64,000 bases of DNA from Certhia americana (lineage: Eukaryota > Chordata > Aves > Passeriformes > Certhiidae): assembly GCA_018697195.1 (NCBI GenBank), contig CM031864.1, positions 29,253,668 through 29,317,667 of the forward strand, written 5' to 3'. Positions 25,191 to 39,512 of the stretch are shown one piece after another (positions within the stretch are counted from its first letter, which is position 1; each line of letters opens with the position of its first letter). A model generated the notes under the pieces. That model was not told where the DNA came from, ran no database searches, and was given only the letters and a program-made list of their open reading frames with translations. The translations under genes were made by a program, and so were the position numbers.

Positions 25191-27780
25191 ATCCCAAGGT
25201 CTCCTAGGGGGAAAAAGCTTTATCAAAATGCAAGATCACCTTAATGGTGGAAAATGGCATGGTATACTTTTGTGCATTATATGTAAGCAGGAAGGGGAAA
25301 AAGGCGGCCAGACCACAGAAAGAGCAGCTTTTATTGTGTGTACTTGACCAGCTGGGTGTATTTTATTTCTCCATGCAGCAGCCAGCAGCTCTCTGGGTAA
25401 AAGGAGGTTTAAATAGTGCAAGTCTTAGAACTGTACTGCTCACACAAAATTGTGTTTGGTGAGCATTTTTCTTTACATGCTTCATATGTTTCATTTCCAG
25501 CCAAAACAAAATCAGACATATCAGGTGTAGCAGAGCATTACTGGCACTTTCAATTTTTCTGAAACCAAATCAGGGGCATGCTTGAGTGTGTTGTAGCATT
25601 TCCTCATGGATCTAGGAGGGTTCCTGCCTCCACCTGTGATCAACATCAACTGCTTGTTGAGGATCTCTTGTGATAATACCTGAGGGATAGTGATTGATAT
25701 CAGAATTGATCTTCCTCTGAGTGAAAAAAGTAATTTAGCTTGTAGTAAAGTGTAATTCCCCTGCCAGGCCCTTCTTTCTTGCCTGTATACCTTTACACAA
25801 AGGGATAGCACAGCCTCTGCTGCCAGATGAGAAGCCTCTGAGTACCTTTGTGCAGGCTGGGGTGAGCAGCTTGCCAGGAGGAATCAGATCCGACCAGAGG
25901 GAATGTCCCCGCGCCCACGCTGTCTGCAGGAGCTGAATGGCCACACAAGTGCAGGGAGCCTGTCTGTGAGAGGTGAAAAGCTAGGAAGCGTTCAGCTCAG
26001 CTCAGATATCTGGCATCTCAGCACGAATTAAAAGTGCAGGGATCAGCACCAGGAAGTCTGTGCTCAGGCTGTGGAATTGTTGATAAAGAATTGTAACTGC
26101 TTATTGAAACTGAGGCGCAGCTCCAGCTTCTGGTATTTTATGGCTTTATCCTTATCTGGAGGATGTTGCAGACACTTCTCAGCAGGGAAGTGAGGAGGTG
26201 GCTGTGGTACCTCCACGGCCAGCACCCCGTGAAAATGGGGCTGCAACTCCAGCTGTGCATGGGGAGCAGGCAGGAGCACATGGCATTAGGAGGGTTCAGA
26301 TGGCAGCTCAGGTTCTGGAGGAGGGTTGACTCAGATGCCAGTGCCAGTTACATCATGGATCTATCTGTTGACTCCTCCTCAGCTGTAATCTGTAGGTAGA
26401 AAACTTCTACTCTCTTAGAAGTTTTATGCTGTCACCTGGCAGTGCTGAAGTACCTCCCCCTAAATTAAATAACAAAAATATTATTATTTCTTGGGTTTTT
26501 TGTTGTTTGGGTTTTTTTCAGGGAGATCTGTCTGTAAAGCAATTTTCACATTTCATTTGCTAAGCTAGTCTTTGTTCATGGGCAAAACAATGGTCTATGA
26601 TGAAACAGATAAAGATAGGATCAGAGAGTGTTGGGAAAAAGGAGGAAAGAGCTTTTGCAAGGGAGGGCTGGTGTGTTCTTTGAAGACAGACTGGGCACCT
26701 CTGCAGCTGGGCACCTTTGAAGACAGTCCTCTCTGTCTGGCTATCAAACAAGGCTGGCCTTGTTTGATAGGTGCCATCCAACATGAGCACAGAGCTTGCT
26801 GGGTCAGCATCCATATCTGCTTTATGCCACTAACTCTTAATCCCCTATTTGGCTTTGAAATTTTAGGAGCAGAGCCTTAAATCTGCCTTACAGGCTGATA
26901 GGGATGTGTCAGTCGCTTCCTGGGATTGTGGAGCTGTGCACCCTTCAGGTTAATAAGGAGAGCAGTATAAAAGATCAGTGTTAGCCTGTGCTTTCATTAA
27001 TTTAAAGGTTCATAAATCCTGGAATGACCGGATGGTGCTGGTGCCGTCTCTGTGAGAAATTGGCCATTAGTAACTACAACTAACTGGGTAGGGAGAGGGG
27101 TAATCAAAGGTAATGGAGCAGAAAACTGTCTGCTTTGGAAGGAGCAAAACTGCTGTTCAGGCTTAGAGGGAAAGTGGACTGGGATTGAGGGGGAGTCCAA
27201 CTGACAGTCAATAGGATTTCACCTGCCCTTTCTTTAACCCTTTCCCTGCTGGATGCATTGGCAGACCCAGGAACAATCCTCACTGTCACAAATTCTAACA
27301 CCAAAGAACAACTCAAGAGTTAAGTAAACTAAGGCATGACCAGATTAATGGCTGTGCTGAGGGTCTGAATCCAACTGACATTAAGTGTGAGGGGGAAGGT
27401 AAGTGTGGAAGATGTCAATAGACACGATGTAAGTGCCTGAAAGAAAGTGCTGATCAAAGTGAGGAAAGAGAGAAATGTAAAGCTCTTAAATGGAGACTGG
27501 GAGTTTCTGGGAAAGCGCTTGGTTGGAGGAGACTGGGCTGTTCTGCCAGCTGAGGGGGGCACAGGAATACAGGCACACAGGAGGAGGAAAGCAGGAATGT
27601 TCTTTGTACTGAAAGTGAGGAGACAGTTGTCCTTTTTTGTCAGCAGGAGCAAAAGGTCAGCAATAAATCTTCAAGTGTTTCTGTTATTTCCATATTTGTT
27701 CAGTTCTGTGATGTCCTGCCACTGCATTTGGATGCCTTTCACACAGCCATGAATTATTCTTGCTTTGTTTTTCCTGACAG

Positions 27781-27946
27781 TTTCGAGTATTCACTGCTCC
27801 CTTCCACAAGGTAGGCTTCGCAGATTTCTGGCTGGCTGATCAGCTCAACAGCCTGGTCGTGATACTTATGGATTTGGAATACATGATCTGCTTCTACAGC
27901 TTTGAGGTTCAGTGGGAGGACAATGCTGGACTTCTGGCAGATACAG
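27781..27946 (+). CDS. XPR1: XPR1 coding exon, start of EXS region (about residues 377-432)
   Basis: A 166-base exon after acceptor cctgacag, donor gtagag. It encodes [20 protein letters not shown] and [20 protein letters not shown], then a diverged acidic loop. The Asp and Asn of LADQLN match residues reported to line the phosphate path in human XPR1 structures. Confidence 0.97.
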
Positions 27947-29632
27947 GTAGAGTAATGCTGATGAGCCCTGGGAATATGGTCAGAATGACCTGAGAAACAC
28001 TGAGCCAGGCAACTTCCTAATTCTGTTTTAAAGAGGGTTATTAATAGTGCAGGAAACTAAAATAATTTGCCTTTCTTGTAAACATGGCATTAGAGAGATT
28101 CTCCCTTTTCTTACTTCCATCCAGAGAAATGGAATTTCACATCAGTGTTCATTTCTTAATCCAGTCATTTGGCCTGATGTGTATACCCATCGAAGAATTT
28201 AGACACAGTGCTCCTGATTGGAAAGAGAAATCCATTTTCCTGGCATTGTTGTTTTATTTCATAGTAGTTTAACCATGTATTTGCCTTTAGCTTCTTCCTG
28301 TTTCTCATCATGAGAATCATGAGCTTGTTAAGCACAGCTTTTTGTGCTGTAGCCTGGTTCTTATGTGTCCCATCGTAGTACCCTGAAGCAAGAGAGGATG
28401 GAGAAGCTCCTTAGTGCCACCTCTTATGCCATTTGAGTTGATGCTGCTCTGTCAGGGCTATCCATGCTCTGTCTTCTCTTCTTTTCTAGCCACAAGGAAC
28501 ACAGAGCTAGAATGTGAATTTTGACTTTGGCCTTCCCCGTGGCAAAACAGTACCTGTCTCCTCATGGATGGGGCTGTTGACTTTCCATTTTAAGCAATGA
28601 CTGCTGGCAAATTGTATTGTCTGATGGTTTTGACACTTGCTGAGAGTATTTGCTGTATGCTTCAATAAGCATCAGTGTTCACTTTGTTCTTCCAATCTGT
28701 CTGATCTTTCCCTTCATTTTAAAAGACAGCGTTGTGAGCAGCTAAATATTTACTTATTAAAAATAAAATTAAAATACATAAAGCAACTGTGTGCATAACA
28801 GTTTGTCCTCTTCCAATATGAGCAGTGGAATTATTGCACGGTATTTTGGGATAAATAACAGCTAATAATGTCTCCCTTAGTGTGAACAAGAGACAAATTA
28901 ATGTTAGGCAGCAGGGTGTTTGGTTTAGATGTGCTGAGTGAGACAGCAGAAGAATATGGAGTTCCTGGGGAGTTCCAGGAAAAGCTGAGGGTTTCCTGGT
29001 CATTGCCTTAATAAAAAGAAGGCTTTCAGACATGGAGGAGAGGACACAATGGCATTGTGATGTGGTTGCTTCTTATCCCAGTTTTTGAAGGCAGACTGTG
29101 CCTTGGCTTTGCTTTTTGAAAAACAAAGCGAAAAACACCAAACCCAGTCCCATACTGAAATATGCTCATTTCTATTACAGTCCACAAGGAAAACGGGTCA
29201 AGGACATCTTGGGCAAAGTAGCCTTTTAGAGCTGTCCTGCAGAGTTTCTAAGTGCTCTCCCATTTATGCACAAAAATCCAGTGTTGAAGGCCTTTTGTAA
29301 TTCCATCTTTAATTTGATTATTCACAGTACTGCCAACAGCACTGAGCACATTTGAAAATAGATGATTTCTAATATGCATGTTAGTTATACTGGCAGGACT
29401 GAGGGAGTTAGGTGGTGATCTGTCTGGATGTGTTATTGTGTCACCTGAACACCTCCAAGATGGAATATTGAGCTTCAAGATACTTTGGGCTTCTTGCTGT
29501 TTGTGTGCCTCAGCACCAGCTGCTGATGGGGAATCACTGCCATAAAGTGATACTGCAGACAGGAAGAGAATAGTAGTTCCTAAACTTACTGACGCTTTGC
29601 CTTAACAGCTTCAACTCTTGTTTTTCTTGCAG
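27947..29632 (+). other. XPR1: XPR1 intron
   Basis: Nothing recognisable in this intron. Confidence 0.8.
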
Positions 29633-29824
29633 ATAATCAGATTTGTAACAGCTACTCCTACGGAGTGAGAGCAGTTGTCCAGTGCATCCCTGCTTGGTTG
29701 CGATTCATCCAGTGCCTGCGCCGTTACCGCGATAACAAACGGGCCTTTCATCTGGTTAACGCTGGAAAATATTCCACCACCTTCTTTGTGGTGACATTTG
29801 CAGCCCTCTACAGCACTCACAAAG
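29633..29824 (+). CDS. XPR1: XPR1 coding exon, EXS domain (about residues 432-495)
   Basis: A 192-base exon after acceptor cttgcag, donor gtattg. It reads [33 protein letters not shown], then [20 protein letters not shown]. The Lys-Tyr of AGKYST is part of the known phosphate site. Compared with my memory of mammalian XPR1, one Pro codon between RAF and HLV appears absent; this stays in frame. Confidence 0.97.
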
Positions 29825-32800
29825 GTATTGGTGATTTTGGAGAATCCTTTGCAGCTCTTCGGGTTTGTTTTTTTTGCACGAGAGAAGCTCAGAATCTGGC
29901 ATCCCATTCTTGTGTTTTGGCACCTGTGAAACATCTCTGGGGAAAGGCAGGGGCCTGCCCAGCTTGTAAAGAGTGTTTTAAGATCTTATTTTAGCTGGTT
30001 TTCACATCCCTGATCTGCTTAGAATTGCACTTAGGGAACAGGGGAGGGAATTTTTAGTTTTCTCTTTTGAAAGCTGAAATACCTGTCAGGTTTTGCTGTG
30101 AAGGGGGGTAATGGGAGTGAGATATATGAGGAAAGGGATAGCACAGCAAATACTTCTCCCTTAACATTCATGAATATTTAACCTGGATCATCTAAATAAT
30201 CGGTCCATCATTCCTAAATGTGAAGGCATGTGCACAGTGTCAGGAAAGAATGGTCTCTCTGATTTTCCTGTGTGATTCTATCCATGTTTTTTCTGCAGCT
30301 GGCAAGGAGTTGTTTCCAATCCATTTAACTGCAGATTGAGCTCTGATCCCTGAAGTTCCTCATCTCCCTGGAAACGACAATTACTCGATTCTACTCTTGT
30401 TCTGAAGGAAAAAGCTTTTAGTTTCTGCACTTCAGGCAGTCACCCTGCCTTTCATTGTTGTGAAGCCCTAAAAGCTGTATTCTTTCCTTTGTGAATATCT
30501 CAGTTCTATATATCCAGGAATTAGCAACAACACACAGTTGTGAGCAATTACTTAGCCTCGAATATTCCTGTGGTGAGGCAGGGGGAAGTGTTGAAGGCAT
30601 GATTCTAGTTAACATGCTGGGTGTTTTTGGAAGGGTGGCAGGCCTGTTAGAAATTTTCCCGTGGCCAGGAAGTGTCTGTTTTGACGTGGCTGGGCCTGGA
30701 GTCACACTGATGATGTTTGTCAGGCCTTGCATTTTAATGGTAGGGAGGGGCAGTGGCCCGAGCTGGCTGAAGGCTAGGAGTTGGGCTCTGTGTCCAGGGC
30801 TACACAGAGAGCTGGTCTGGGAGCATCCTCTGGGAGCATCCCCTGTGCCTCTCCTCCCCGCTGCCATGTCCCTGAAGCTTGTTCCTGTTTCGGTTTGTTT
30901 GCTCAGTGACATTCTGCAGCCTGCAGTCCAGTTAGTCACCACTGCCAGAGCCTGGGATGAGGCATGGACAGATTGCCTGCCTCCAGAGTCACTGCTCACA
31001 TCTTCTGTAGCCAGAGCTGCTCTGGGGAGGCTGACTAATGCCTCTGCCTCCTTCTGGGGGGCTCATTGCCAGAGCCTTCAGTTGGGGTAGGGTTGGAACC
31101 AAGAGGAAAACCAACCTCTGTCAAAATGTCCTGTTGAAGACTTCGACCTCTTTCCACTGCCCTTGAGGTTTTTCATCCACACCAATGTTGCTACCTTGGT
31201 TCTAGTCGCTGCCACATGTAACTGGTGTCCCCTTTCCCAGTCTGGCAGGGAGTGGGCTGTAATGAGGTGTTTATGAGCCTGTGAGCCTATGTTCCAGTTG
31301 CTGTGAGAGGCTCCTGACTCCCAGCTTTTGTTTGTCCAGTTTTTGTCAATGGCACATAGTTGTTGGTGTCCTACAAAAAAATTTTGGAAGCTTCATGGCA
31401 TTTGGAAATTGCACGTTAGCACAGATTTGTAAATGTCACTGTGCTGGGCTTTTCAGAGGGCTGCCTAAAGCCTGTAGGCCTGTTCCCATCCTGCCATAAA
31501 CACACTTTCTAGAGTGCTGTACCTGTTAAGAAGCCAATTTTATCAAAGTGCTTTACACAGATTGCCATTTCATTTGGAACCTGGGATCAGATGGTCTCTC
31601 ATAAAGTTGTTATGATGCTACTGTTGAAAATAGATGTGCTGCTCGCCCACACCTTCTCTGTGTCTGCCCAAGGATGGCAAACACCCCTCTCTTACCTCCT
31701 AAACATCTGTTGGAGGGGAGCCGTGTGTTCTGAAGAAAGTGCTGCCTGAAACAGGTGTCAAATTGGTGAAGATCCTTGCTCCTCAGACCTGCTCTAAATT
31801 TCAATAATAAGCCTATTAATTGCTGTGGTATGAAGAGTTTTATTTAAACAGTCTTCCATGCCTGTGCTTGCAAGCCTATGACTTAAACCTCTGGAATGAC
31901 AGCTTTTAGCTGCTAGGAGAAGAGGGTAATCCCGGGCATTTCCTTGGGAGGTCAGGTAATGGACACCAGTGCCTGTTATCTACTTGGGAGGCCTGGGAAC
32001 ATCACAGCCCTCTGAGATGTCTCATCTTTCTCCCTTCGTTTGAACACTGGATAATTTGTAGCTGCTCTGTTAGTTTTAGCTGGGGCTTGCCAGCGGTATG
32101 AAGATGAACTGTGTGGCTGGGAGGGTTTGCTGGTGTGGAAAGCAGCTAATTCATACACAGTGCACTGCCAGCACTCTGTGTTTTCCTGTGCTTGCTGCTG
32201 GAAAACAACTCAAACTAAACAAATGTATAAATGCCACCTAATTATGTTTCAGTGATGTTTCTGTTCTAGTCTTGTGTGGTATTCCCTACTCCAAACCTCC
32301 TCTAGTGAAGGATCCCCCCCAGCAGCACCATGCACTGTGGGCTCTTGACAAGTATATCTTTCCCCAAAATATCCCTGTTTAGTAATTCATATTGCTCAGG
32401 CAGTGCATAATTCTGATTCTTTCTTCCCTCAGAGAATCCCTTTCTTTGCTTTCCTTCCCTTGGATTTAGATGCAGGGTGCAATTTTCTCTGCTAATTGCA
32501 GTTTGGATGTCAGACCGCTAAGACAGCAGAGTGAATTCTGTTGGGTTTTTGCTCGGAAACTGGGACTAAACCAGCTTTACTGGGGTAACTCCTAGCTGTC
32601 ATCTTGATATTCAGGTATCGTTTGGATTAGCGAAGCAAACAGGAGAGGAGCTACCCCAGAACATAATACTGGAACAAGCAGTGGTGGTGTAGAAGAGTGC
32701 AGACTCCAGCACGGCTCACAAACACAGCCATGTTTCAGGGACGATAGCAACAACATGAGGACAACTGTTGCTGAGTTCCCAGAGGAGGGATTCTCAGTAT

Positions 32801-33269
32801 TTTTATCTCTCCCAAAGGAATGGGAAGCAAAGGCCGTGTTCTGTAAATATAGTGCTGCGGGGTGTGTTTGCTCAGGCAAATGAGGCATGGCTGTAACTCG
32901 AAGCTACCTGGCAACCAGAGAGAGCCACCAGTCCCTGCCTGCTCTGTCCCCTTCTTTCCCACCCTTGCTTTGCACTAAGGAGCTCAGTGCTGGCATTAAG
33001 TTCCCTGCCAGTGCTGAGTAGCTTTCCCCAGAGCCAGCCAACAGAGTATTACGTTGCCTTACTTAATCCCTACGGAAACCTACATGCTGCTGGGGAAGCA
33101 GATGATTAAGCCCAAGCCTGAGGCAGAATATTCACCCCGAGCGCGGCGTTGTTGTGACACGCAACTGCTTTCTGCTGTGTTTTCACTCTGCCAAAAGCAG
33201 ATGTGCTTTGGTTGACAAGTGTACCAATAAATCAGCTCCCACTTCAGTCCAGCTTAACACAGCATGTGT

Positions 33270-33780
33270 AGAATCATAGAGTGGTTTGACTTGGAGGGGA
33301 CCTTAAAGATCATGGAGTTCCAACCCCCTGCCGTGGGCCAGGATACTTTACACTATCCCAGGTTGCTCCAAGCCCTGTCCAACCTGGCCTTGACCACTTT
33401 CAGGGACACATTCCACAGCTTCTCTGGATGACCTGTTCCAGAGCCTCACTACCCTGGCAGGGAACAATTTCTTCATAACATCTACTCTAACCCTGCCCTC
33501 TGTCAGTTTGTAGCCATTCCCTTTTGTCTTGCCATTCCAGACCCTTGTCCAAAGTCCCTCTCCAGCTCTCTTTGAGCCTCTTTAGGCACTGGAAGGGGCT
33601 CTAAGGATTCACCAGAGCCATCTGGTCACCTCTTCAAGCTGAACACTCCCAGATTTCTCAGTCTGTTCCCACAGCAGAGATGATTCATCCATCTGAGCAT
33701 CCTCATGGCCTCCTCTGGACTCATTCCAACAGGTCCATGTCCTCCTTACACCAAGGGAGTCCCAGAGAGGGAAATCCACG
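33270..33780 (-). mobile_element. CR1 LINE 3' fragment (about 510 bp), antisense
   Basis: Well-preserved reverse CR1: agaatcatagagtggtttga, ttgctccaagccctgtccaa, tccctctccagctctctttg and catcctcatggcctcctctg. It lies in the large 12-kb XPR1 intron. Confidence 0.94.
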
Positions 33781-35378
33781 GGCATCCCTTCTTATATAAA
33801 TTGTGCTTGCATTAATGAAGGCACACTGACGTGTCTGGAATAGCCAGCTTTGGTTTCACTCCTCACTCAGACCTGACTCAGGCTGTGTAGGGATAGGGTT
33901 GTTATATTTAGGTGTTCAGCTCTTCTAAGAAACAGTTGTGTTGTACTACTCAGGGAGTGCTGGTCACTTATGAAGCTTTAGTCCTGATTTATGCTCCAAG
34001 TTTATTCCTTTTAAAATGAGACATTGTGGTTTTACTGGTGACAGTTTTCTCTCACCTTGATGCAGCTTGTTCACATGGTGTCATTGGAAATACCAAAATA
34101 TAAATTTGGCTTCTGTGCTTGAAGAACTGAGCTTCTTGAGTGCCTCTCTTTCATAATTTTCTTGTTCTGTGCAATTTGCTGGTTCAGCGTGACCATTTTT
34201 TGTTTAACTTGCAATTGGTTGTGTGAGATTTTATCCTTTCATGCAAGGCAGGATGGTTTATGGACATTGTCAGTTTGATTCACATACCTTGTTCAATGAA
34301 ATCCTTGTGGTCTGAGTAGTATCCTGCTATTTTTTAACCTCTGAATTATTCCAAAGTTAATCCATGTGGCCTGGAAACTTGAGTAAGCATCTCCTCTTCC
34401 ATCCTTCTCCCACGGTTTTTCCAGGTACTCCAAATGAGCCTGCTGAACACCAGTTGTCATTGGCTTGGGGTGCCCTGGAGAGCCCTAGGTTGGCCTAAGA
34501 TAATGGAACTGCCATGCACTTTCTCATTAAACAGCCCAGGAAATTGGCAGTAATTAAAAATACGGAAGTTAACTAAATAGGGCTGTCTCTGAAGAGCAGC
34601 ACTTTTGTCTGTGCTCTCCCCATCACTTCAGAAACAGGCTTCTCTGCAGTGACGTCTAATTTATGATTTTTAAAGGCAGCCCTATGAGAAAAGGGCCAAG
34701 GAATAGAGATGTGGAGTGTCAAGGCGAGAGCCATCATGCGATTAATGGAAGGTGTTGGACTGTCCCTTATTAATAGAGAAGTTCAACCAGGTCTGACCAG
34801 AGGAGGATGAAGGGGAAATGTGCTGCTTTTGGAGAATGCAGTGGAAGATTCCCAGGTCTCATGCCTGCTGCCCACTCCTCATTAATCACGGCGGTGATGG
34901 CTGTTCCCAGCGGTGACGCCGTGTCAGGCTGGAACAGATCACTGGTTCTCCCATCTTCTGTCCCCATGCAGGGCCCTGGGGAGGGCTCTGCTTTCCAGGG
35001 GAGGGACAGTGATGCACAGCAGGGTGGGGCACAGGCTGGAGTGACATCCAGCTGTGCCACTGGAGGCTGCAGGAGGTACCTGGCTGCACCTGAGCTCTGT
35101 GGGTGGTGGGTTGTGTCACTTAGCCCTTGTCATTCCTGTGTTGGAAGCTGCAGGTTGCACTCCTGCATGGAGTGAGGCTGCCGGTAGGTGGGACAAAAAA
35201 AGCACTGTGATCCTACATGCTTACAGCAGGAGACAATGAGGTGATGTGAGAACTGGGACTAAAATGACATCAGTGCAGCAGTGTATAGTGCCCCAACTGA
35301 GATAGATAATTTCATTTTTAGGGGGTGGGGCAGGGCAAAATAAGTGAACATGTAGAATTTTTGTCAGCACAAAACATT

Positions 35379-35427
35379 AAAAAAAAAAAAAAAAACCAAA
35401 CAAAAAAACACCAAAAAAAACCCCCAA
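35379..35427 (+). repeat. A-rich low-complexity tract
   Basis: A 17-base A run followed by A-rich sequence broken by CC and CCCCC. It could be a decayed retroposon tail, but no element body is recognised upstream. Confidence 0.8.
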
Positions 35428-38400
35428 AGAATGAAGCAAGTTACATTTGTGAGATCCTGTTCCCTCATTTCTGTGTTGGTACAAGACCTCCCCCTCTTCC
35501 TCAGTGCTGAAAGAGCTGTCAGCATTTGATTTAGGTGTCACAAGAGCCTTATAAAGTGCTTGGATTGACCTCTTGAAGTAAAACAAACTTTGTAATGGGA
35601 TTAACTGGCTTCTTTCTTAATACTTGCTGTTTTCACATGCCTTCCCTTAGCAGAGCACACTGGCAACTCCACCAGGATGATTATTCGGAGCCAAAACATG
35701 CACCGTCTGTCACATTGCTGTGAGCTAGGATGAATTTTTGTCTGAAACCCTGTCATCCCGTGCCCAGGAGGCCTCCAGTAATGAGTTGTGTTCATTAGGC
35801 AGTCTTTCTGATCCTTTCCATCAGAGCGGCAGCAGTGTCATTAGTGAGGAATTGGGAGGCGTTGCCGTGGGCAAACATTTCTTCTCCTGGCCTCTGACCT
35901 CTTCATGGCTTTGACGTGGGGCTCTGTGGCAGCCTGGTTTCTCCTGGTTTCCTGTTAGCTCAGCTGGTAGCTGACACCCATCCCAGGGATGGTGCTTCAG
36001 GGAGGAGCGAGGAAAATCCCGGGAATGCTGCAGCAAGAGCAGCCTGGCCAGAGCAGAGGTTCCAGTGAGTGAGCGGAGAAGAACAGAAGCAGCAAGCCCT
36101 GCTCAGTGGGGAGCCTGGGAATGGGAATTCAGAGTGGTTTCGGCAACTCCCTACACACAAATGAGCCATAAAATCCCACTGGGAAGCGTTGCTGTGTTTT
36201 GTAGGTCTGCAAATGTCAAGTGGGACATCGGTGGTGACCTCAGCACCCCACGGCTCCATGATCCATGGTTTGCTTTCTCAGCTGAGAGGAGATGGGGATT
36301 AATAGCTGGAATTTGGGAAGTGGACCAAGAGTGCCGTTTGTGTCACTTATTATGCCTTTGTGTTAAAGGTGGCTGCGGAAATGGGAATGCTAATGAATGA
36401 GTTGTAAGTAAAAAGGGTGACCTACTGATACTTAATTTCACAGGCACTTAAGGGGGGAAGCCTGACCTTTTTTTTTAATGGAACATTTTAAGAAAAGCAA
36501 GTGGCTGCATTACAGAACGATCTTCCTGTCAGATATACACAGGTCTGCAGTCTTTGGTGGTGCAGAAGGGTAGGAGATGCAATCATCTACGAATCAACTA
36601 AATTTTTTCTATTTTGCTTTTAAAAGAAGTAAATTTTGAAAGAATCTGCTGTTGGATGTTAAAGCACTATAGAGGTAGGAGATGACATTTTGTCCCCATC
36701 CCCAAATGGTCCATCAAAGGCCCTGATTACGGTGCTGTTCATTTCTGATTGTGAATCCAAATTTTCTCATTAGTCAGAGCCATTAGGGACTTCTGGCAAA
36801 TGCTTCGATTGGAAACCCCATCCTTCTCAAGGTAGTGATTAAATTTTCCCTAAGAACACTTCTCAAAAGCTACAGAAGGCACCAGAAAAGAACCAGCTCA
36901 AATCTCAGCCAGGACTAATACACTTCCTCCTGTTTGCAGTTAAATCACACTTGTCAGTTTGGGAGGTACAAGCCAGGAGTTTGCTGCCGTGTCTTGAAAA
37001 CGTGACACAAACCAACACAAACCTGCAGAGGGTTTTTAATCCAAACACGATTTTGGGATTTCCCTACTCTACAAATGTAGACTCTTGGCTAGAACAAGAT
37101 ATGAGATGTTGCCTCCTGACAGTTCTTTGCTGCTGCTTTGCTTAAATTGTGCCCAGAGGCGATTTACAAAGGTTTGCACAATCCAAGGGAAGGTTCTTAC
37201 AGAAGAGTCAGTGTTTGGCAGAGCCCATCAGCAAGTCCTGCATGTAGTCCTGTGGGTTATTTTTGCCTTTTAACTGCATTAAGTCCCCTGTCATGTCCTG
37301 GCTCTGCCATTGATCAGTGCTGAACAGCAGGACGTGCTGGCTGGGCAGAAAGGCAGTACTACCCGCTCATTAGATAGATAGCTAATTACTGAGGGGAGAG
37401 GTAATGCTGTGCTTTGAGCACTGAGGTGTTAGACAAATGCTTGGGGATGTCACTCTGATGGCAGTTCTTATGTAGATAAGTCACTTCTGGCTGTCACCCT
37501 GCTCTGTGGTGTGCTGGGATGGAGTTAATGGGCACACACCATCTCTAGGCTTGCTCAGAGCTTGCCTTGCACACTAAATACATTTGTGCTTTGCTTCTGC
37601 TTAAATCTGTGGTTGAGGCTGGGTTTGGCAAGCCTGGACCAAGAGTTGGTTGGCAGAGTAGTCAGTGTTCTGTGTACCAGGGCTTACCTGGCTGTGTTCC
37701 CTGATAACCTCCTGCTCCCTCCAGCTTTTATCAGAGTGCTCCCCATCAGCACAACCCACATCTGGCCATGGTGGGTGACGTGCCAGGAATGCTTATCGAG
37801 GGCCATTGTGCTCTTATCCAGCCCTTCAATAATACATGGCATTGATTTTTGCTGTGTTGAATACTATATAGTGTTTACATTCCCCAGAATAATTCAGCAG
37901 GGTAAACAGATAGTATTCTTTGGAGGTAAAGTCAATATTAACAGCGTTCGGGAGAGCACTCGCTGTCTCTCTTTGATGGAAAGCAACCTTTTCTCTTGCC
38001 TGTACTTCGAAGGGGCTGTAATTTCTGCAGAGCAGTTCTCCCTCAGAATGCCAGTCAGATAGTGTGGCCCCTGGGGCTGGTTTGGGGAGCCAGGATATTG
38101 CCTATCAGCAGTTTTTGCAGGCAGTAAATTCTGCTGCTGCAAGTGCCTTTGGCTGTTTTCTGGGACTGTGGCTATTCACAGCTTCAGTTCAAAGGTGGAA
38201 GCCAGCCATTATTTATCTAGTTGACCTTCTGGAGCAATTTGAGGTGTATTTGTGCAGAGGATCTGCTGGAATTGCATGTTACAGGGTAAACTGAGGATGG
38301 TAATGGAAATTCTGCAGTGAAAGCTGCAAACACCTCCTGTGGCACACTGCTTCCCACAGGCTTTGTGGCAAGTGAAGGCAGCTGGGCATCGTGGACTCAG

Positions 38401-39424
38401 ATTGCCTCTGACATAACTACACACCTCCAAGCTGCACACATGGCAGTGTGAGCACTGAAATCAGCCCATCCTCAGGCTTAGAGCTGCACCTGCAGCTTCA
38501 GAGGTTTTATGCTGGTGCTATTTTGTCCTGCACGTGCTGCTTTGAATGACAGCAGCTCAAGAAGTTGTTCCATGGTGATGCTCTTTGGAGCATGGAATAG
38601 GAAGGTCCTTCATACCTCTCTTGGGGGGATGTCACGGGTGCCATGGGGTATTGAAAACTTCCTCTTTTTTCCTTCCTGGAAAGGTTGAGATCTGCCAGGT
38701 GTCCAGAGTGGTTCTCTCATCCAGAGATCTCTCCCTCTCTCATGGTTTTTGGTGTTTTCTAGCACCTCATTAAACAAAGAAAAAACACACAGGATGAAAC
38801 AGTTCCTGCTTAAATAGACCCTGACATCATCATAAATATGCAGAGCTCTGTATTGCTCCTGGAAAACCGGCAGGCCAGGAGTTGATGGAGCCTCTGGGCA
38901 GAATATGAATGCCTTGATTTTCTCTCCCCCTGAGCAGCAGTGAAGAGGGCTGCTAGGACCAGCCAGCAGAGACCCAGCTATAATTGCTTGCCTGGAGCAG
39001 TAACATGTTTCTGCACACCAACTGAATACCAATGAGGACAGAAGGAAGGAAGGTATCAAACAGAACTGCAGGCACAAGGAAAAGGAGGATAAGTGATTAA
39101 AGGAAGGACTCCAGGCCAAGACTGAAGACAATAGGCTAGTTCTGATTAGGGCATTTTACCAGGGAGTGATTTGGATTTTTAATTAATTTTTTCAGGAGCT
39201 GAATGCATTGTAGAGCTGGTTGGTGAGAAAGGGAGCAGGAGCAAGGGACCTGCAGGTGCCACTGAAAAGGCTGCTGCAAGGACAGAGACAGGGAGAGGGA
39301 GGACTGAGCCCACGATAACTTAACTGAAAGCAAGCACATCCTTTTGAGATTGGTGAGATGAGATTTCTCACTTGGGCCTTTTCCTTCCCAGTTCTCCTTT
39401 CTTTAATTGCTCACGAGAACCTGT

Positions 39425-39512
39425 GCCATGTGCTCTGGGATGACTCTGCTTCAGCAGAGAGGTTGGACCAGGTGATCCACTGTCCCTTCCAGCCTGAGCC
39501 ATTCTGGGATTT
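39425..39512 (+). mobile_element. CR1 LINE 3'-end fragment
   Basis: Contains gtgctctgggatgactctgc, ttcagcagagaggttggacc and tgtcccttccagcctgagcc, a recognisable CR1 tail in sense orientation. Confidence 0.8.

Larger units (their letters stand above)
23583..27780 (+). other. XPR1: XPR1 intron
   Basis: Holds the two adjoining antisense CR1 fragments at 24810-25190. Nothing else recognised. Confidence 0.8.

Noticed and set aside
35379..35427. A retroposed gene or SINE ending in this A-rich tract
   Set aside because: No recognisable element body or target-site duplication was found upstream.
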